From positions 229,279 through 293,278 of the forward strand of contig NW_019091420.1 in NCBI RefSeq assembly GCF_001949145.1: DNA of 64,000 bases, in the 5' to 3' direction. Made by a program: the position numbers and the translations under genes. This stretch comes from Acanthaster planci (taxonomy: Eukaryota; Echinodermata; Asteroidea; Valvatida; Acanthasteridae). Positions 60,620 to 64,000 of this stretch are shown here, piece after piece (position 1 is the stretch's first letter; every line of letters starts with the position of its first letter). The notes under the pieces were generated by a model. That model was not told the DNA's origin and searched no databases. It saw nothing but the letters and a program-made list of their open reading frames with translations.

Positions 60620-62153
60620 TAGAATTCCAAATGAACCTATCAACAAAATTATACGTCTGAGTTCAAAATTCACATTTGTATTGATAATAAGGGAACATGC
60701 TTGCCGAGATTCCACAAATGTAACAAGACAAAGCCAAGTTGTTGCCCCCCAGCTGTGAGATGAGCAAAAATAACCCGGCTCTTTTAGGGTTCACGATTAC
60801 CTTATCGTAAGAGTAAACGCATCTTTGACTTCGAATACTCCAAGTATTACCCCTTTGGCGCTGGAGTGCACACCATAAAGATAGTCAAGATGCTAATAAT
60901 ATACCTTATCAATGCTTAGGTGTTCATTCTGTTGACCAGTTTCCATGTGCATAAAGTCGTCTGCATAAGGGAACAAAGGTCCTAAGGGTACGGTCGTATC
61001 GGCATATTGTTTTGACAAGTCAAGTTAGTAGCAGCATTGTCACACACGCAAACTTTAGCAACAGGACTCAGATAGGCAATACAAAGTCCAAGGGCTCTAT
61101 GGACACGTCAATCTTTGTGCAAATTACCTAAGTCTAAGGAAAATGGCTAGGGGCTTCTGTTGACGTGTATGCGTTCTTGTTTTAGCCGTAGCCGAAATCA
61201 TGCGATCAACGACACCACGTTTGTGAATACAGGACAGGGGGAACCAGGATCTCATGACGACGACGGTTCGGTGTAGCTCTGCATGCATACTGATTTTACT
61301 GTGATAGCGATTCAGCGATCCTACTATTCGATGAAACAGGTTGTTTCCCGTTTTTCATATTTTCATTTACCCTTTTTTTTGAGTGACTGCAGGCGCATCT
61401 AGGTTTATGTACGACGGATATTGGTTGTGCAAAGTTCCAACGGTAACGTTCATCCCTCTATATGCATCCGTTGGCCCTATTGTCTGAGTTCAAGTTCAAA
61501 TAATAGTGCAAAGTTTGAATTAGGCCTGGCAGAAAGTCGGGGTTCGAAGCATTTACCAACCTTGTGTGAGAGATGAACATTGCCGAGGCTGCCTTTTGAA
61601 TCATTTTCTCTGAATTCGTATTTAGCATCATAGTCAGCCGATCCGACCATATCAGTGGAGGTTGTGACATTTTCTCTTGGAAGGAGGAGCTGCAGACGTA
61701 TTGAACAGATCATCAAAAATTTCCTTTAAAAATCACCTGCAACAAATTTGATCAGAGATGGTGTGTCTTGTCGAAAGACTGCATTACGTTCAACAGAAAA
61801 TCGACGTTTGAAGCAGTTAAGTCGATTGTAATTCGTTGAATTAGATACAGCAAAAGTTATTCGTTTGAAACGGAACTTTGTGCTAGTGATCCTAATCAAC
61901 GCCAGAACCCTTCCTCTATCTGAACAATCGCCTACCTTCTTCTTAAGCAGTATCATTTTCATAACGTCAACTCTTGTATTAACAGGACTTCAAAGTTCTA
62001 TTTGGCAAGAGCTCACTTCCTCTCAACATTCCATACGCCAATGACTATTAAGACTGTCTCTGAAGTTTATAATTCAAACGTAGTCTAGTGTGTGTAGATT
62101 ATTAACTAATATATGGGCTGTATTCATTGCCAGTGCCTAAGATAAAACTTGCA

Positions 62154-64000
62154 ATGGCGACTTCACGCATGACTTCGGTTCGTTCCTGCCCTCCGACCCG
62201 GGACAGCATATGGGCGATAGCCATCGTCATTGCAGCCCACTTAAACTTTGCCCTCGTGGAGTGCTGTCTGCGGGCTAATGACGTCCTCTACCTGAGCTGG
62301 AGGAACGAGTTTGAGACGAGCGCTAAGCAGACAGCTGCCGTCCAGAGCATCATGTCGTCCCTGACCTTTTGCAGTGGTAAAGGAATTTTCTTCTGGCCTA
62401 TTGTCCAGTAGATTCATTCATTTGCATCCTTGGGCCCACCAGCCCCCTGCTGCCGTGTTGGTATCACAGTTTCAATCTTCACAATACTCATGCAAACACT
62501 GTGGTGATATCCGGGGAAGTTCACCAAAATGGGTCGGGGGAAAAAAAGAGTGTTTACAGCTGCAAACACCAATTTTTTATGGCATTCGTATAACGTCCAC
62601 CTGTTCCGCAATACTGTATTATTCACCAGCTGCAACGCTACAGTCTAGCAGGTAACATATTATAATATGCACTACAATAAGGCAACAGCGAGATCAGCAT
62701 TATTAAATTTTGTGAGGACACAAGATAAGAAGTACTGAGGGGAGGGCGATTTCGTGGAATAGCGCTTTGGGGTTTACAGCAGGTCTAGTAGTTCCAATCC
62801 CGGAAAAGAACCGTTGTTAATCTGTTTTCTCTTATTTTGATGGGAACACGCCCAGCGAGCCCACTTAAAACGTCCGAAACAGGCAATAAGGTTTTACAAT
62901 AAAAGTCATGCTGAAGCACTTTTGCAGCAGAAGCCTCAATTAATAGAACCTGTGGAGAGGTGTCATGCTCTCCTTATTTGATCTTTCCTGTCAAGGAAGA
63001 AATTCCAGGCATTTGTTGGACAGATGAAGTGAGTGTCTTGTTGACACAACCCCACTCTGTGGCTGCAGAAAACGGCTAAGACAGAAAAATACACTTTTGA
63101 AGTAAATTCACTTCAAAAGTGACAACAGAAAGCAGAAAACGCTAGAGCGATTTCTGCGAACCATCCCTTTGATTCCCTCCGTCGATTTCTGCTGAGTTGT
63201 TCTGGCCTTTGGTCTTACATGAATCCGCCCGAATTGATATCATAAATTTGATGTATTGTTCTTTCAAATGATGCTTTGTTTCATCAAAAACGTGCAGGAC
63301 TGATTGGAGGCTTGATGGTCAAACGCTTCGGCTGCAGAATGACTGGAATTGTTGGGGAACTGCTGGCAGTCCTGGGTGTGTTCGGGAGCGTCTGGGTACG
63401 CAGCATCTACCAGTTGTACATCACAGCTGCTCTAAATGGTACGCAAGGGGCATAACAGTACGCTTCAGCTTTCTCCGTCAATCATTTTTGTTTATCACTT
63501 TGGGCATAATATACATTGCACAGGTGTGTTCCAATCAAGGAGGATGTTCAATCATTTCTTTAAAATGCTTCAATTGTGTTCCACATTTTTGTCGGATGTA
63601 TAGGAGATCAACAGGAACTTCCTTTTAAAAGATTTTTGCAAAGTTAACACAGTCCAAGAAACCCACCCCTGGTGCCCCTTACTTTCATTGGCCGTCGTTA
63701 TTTTTGCCGGCGTTACAGGTGTTGGTTTGGGAATCGTTCTGAACGCTTCACTAGTTGCGGTCGCCCAGAAATTCAATCAGCGCTATAGAATGGCCAACGC
63801 ACTGACGTATTCTGGATGTGGGATGGGGAAAATGGCAGCGCCACCTCTCGTCCAGTTTCTTCTAGACAGCTACGGATGGCGAGGAGCGTTGCTGATCATC
63901 TCCGCAATGATGGCAAACACAATTGCATTGACCTTGCTCTTTCGGCCAACTCCACTTGAGAAGACAGAACTGAACGCAAACTCAAATAAAGACTTTCTTT
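62154..64000 (+). CDS. SLC16-like MFS carrier, copy C (runs off the window)
   Basis: Exons 62154-62376, 63298-63438 and 63719 to the window end. Exons 1 and 2 have the same lengths as in copy B (223 and 141 bases) and the same phases. Exon 1 starts MATSRMTSVRSCPPTRDSIW, which aligns with copy B, and reaches WRNEFETSAKQTAAVQSI. Exon 2 has GLIGGLMVKRFGCRMTGIVG. Exon 3 has GVGLGIVLNASLVAVAQKF, SGCGMGKMAAPPLV and YGWRGALLIISAMMANT. The visible part has no stop or frameshift, so it is probably functional. The central loop is diverging (PTPLEKTELNANSNKDF). The remaining exon 3 and exon 4 lie beyond base 64000. Confidence 0.88.

Larger units (their letters stand above)
57981..62153. other. Intergenic stretch between SLC16-like copies B and C
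   Basis: No host exon is seen. It includes a possible retroelement fragment (59740-59850), a 26-bp tandem repeat (60512-60619), a repeat near 60739-60780 related to 31035-31080 in reverse, and an AGCCGTAGCC-type motif near 61185. Confidence 0.55.

Overview
The window is eukaryotic genomic DNA, most likely from a marine invertebrate. The genes are short exons with GT-AG introns of matching phase. Intergenic DNA and introns are AT-rich and full of foldback elements, short interspersed repeats and retrotransposon remnants. The protein families are PAN/Apple secreted proteins, a CYP2-like microsomal P450 and SLC16-like transporters. The family mix fits an invertebrate deuterostome (echinoderm, hemichordate or amphioxus), but a lophotrochozoan cannot be excluded. 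There are no prokaryotic features. A 560-base gap (14817-15376) and single Ns at 12457 and 38070 mark assembly joins; both single Ns lie inside or next to duplicated sequence.

Layout. (1) About 1.8-4.1 kb, plus strand: a three-exon gene of unrecognised, helix-rich product. (2) About 5.7-41.3 kb, minus strand: a tandem family of secreted proteins. Each has a signal peptide, an N-terminal PAN/Apple-type domain and a conserved C-terminal domain that I cannot name. Three copies are intact (gene 1, 5682-10502, 318 aa; gene 2, 18986-26349, 317 aa; gene 3, 32133-41348, 322 aa). A fourth copy survives only as two broken 3' exons (about 16.94-17.75 kb). All exon joins were reconstructed from splice sites, and the reading frame closes exactly in each intact copy. 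(3) 42.8-46.9 kb, plus strand: one complete five-exon cytochrome P450 (498 aa). (4) 49.6 kb to the window end, plus strand: a tandem family of SLC16-like (monocarboxylate-transporter-like) carriers. Copy A is a pseudogene, copy B is complete (52348-57450, four exons, 500 aa), and copy C (from 62154) runs off the end.

The spaces between hold a C-terminal fragment of a CR1/L2-type non-LTR retrotransposon inside nested inverted repeats (29.1-31.4 kb), tRNA-derived SINE-like sequences, and at least six foldback (long inverted repeat) elements. There are also a kilobase-scale tandem duplication next to the gap, and tandem repeats with 23-, 26- and 67-bp units. A short dispersed motif containing AGCCGTAGCC recurs near members of both tandem families.

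How the parts relate: no operon-like logic is expected. The likely theme is local tandem expansion of an environment-facing gene set: secreted recognition-type proteins, a xenobiotic or lipid P450, and small organic acid carriers. A functional link between them is inference only. The most novel item is the PAN plus unnamed-domain family, with its conserved exon phases, a fused exon in gene 1 and a decayed fourth member.
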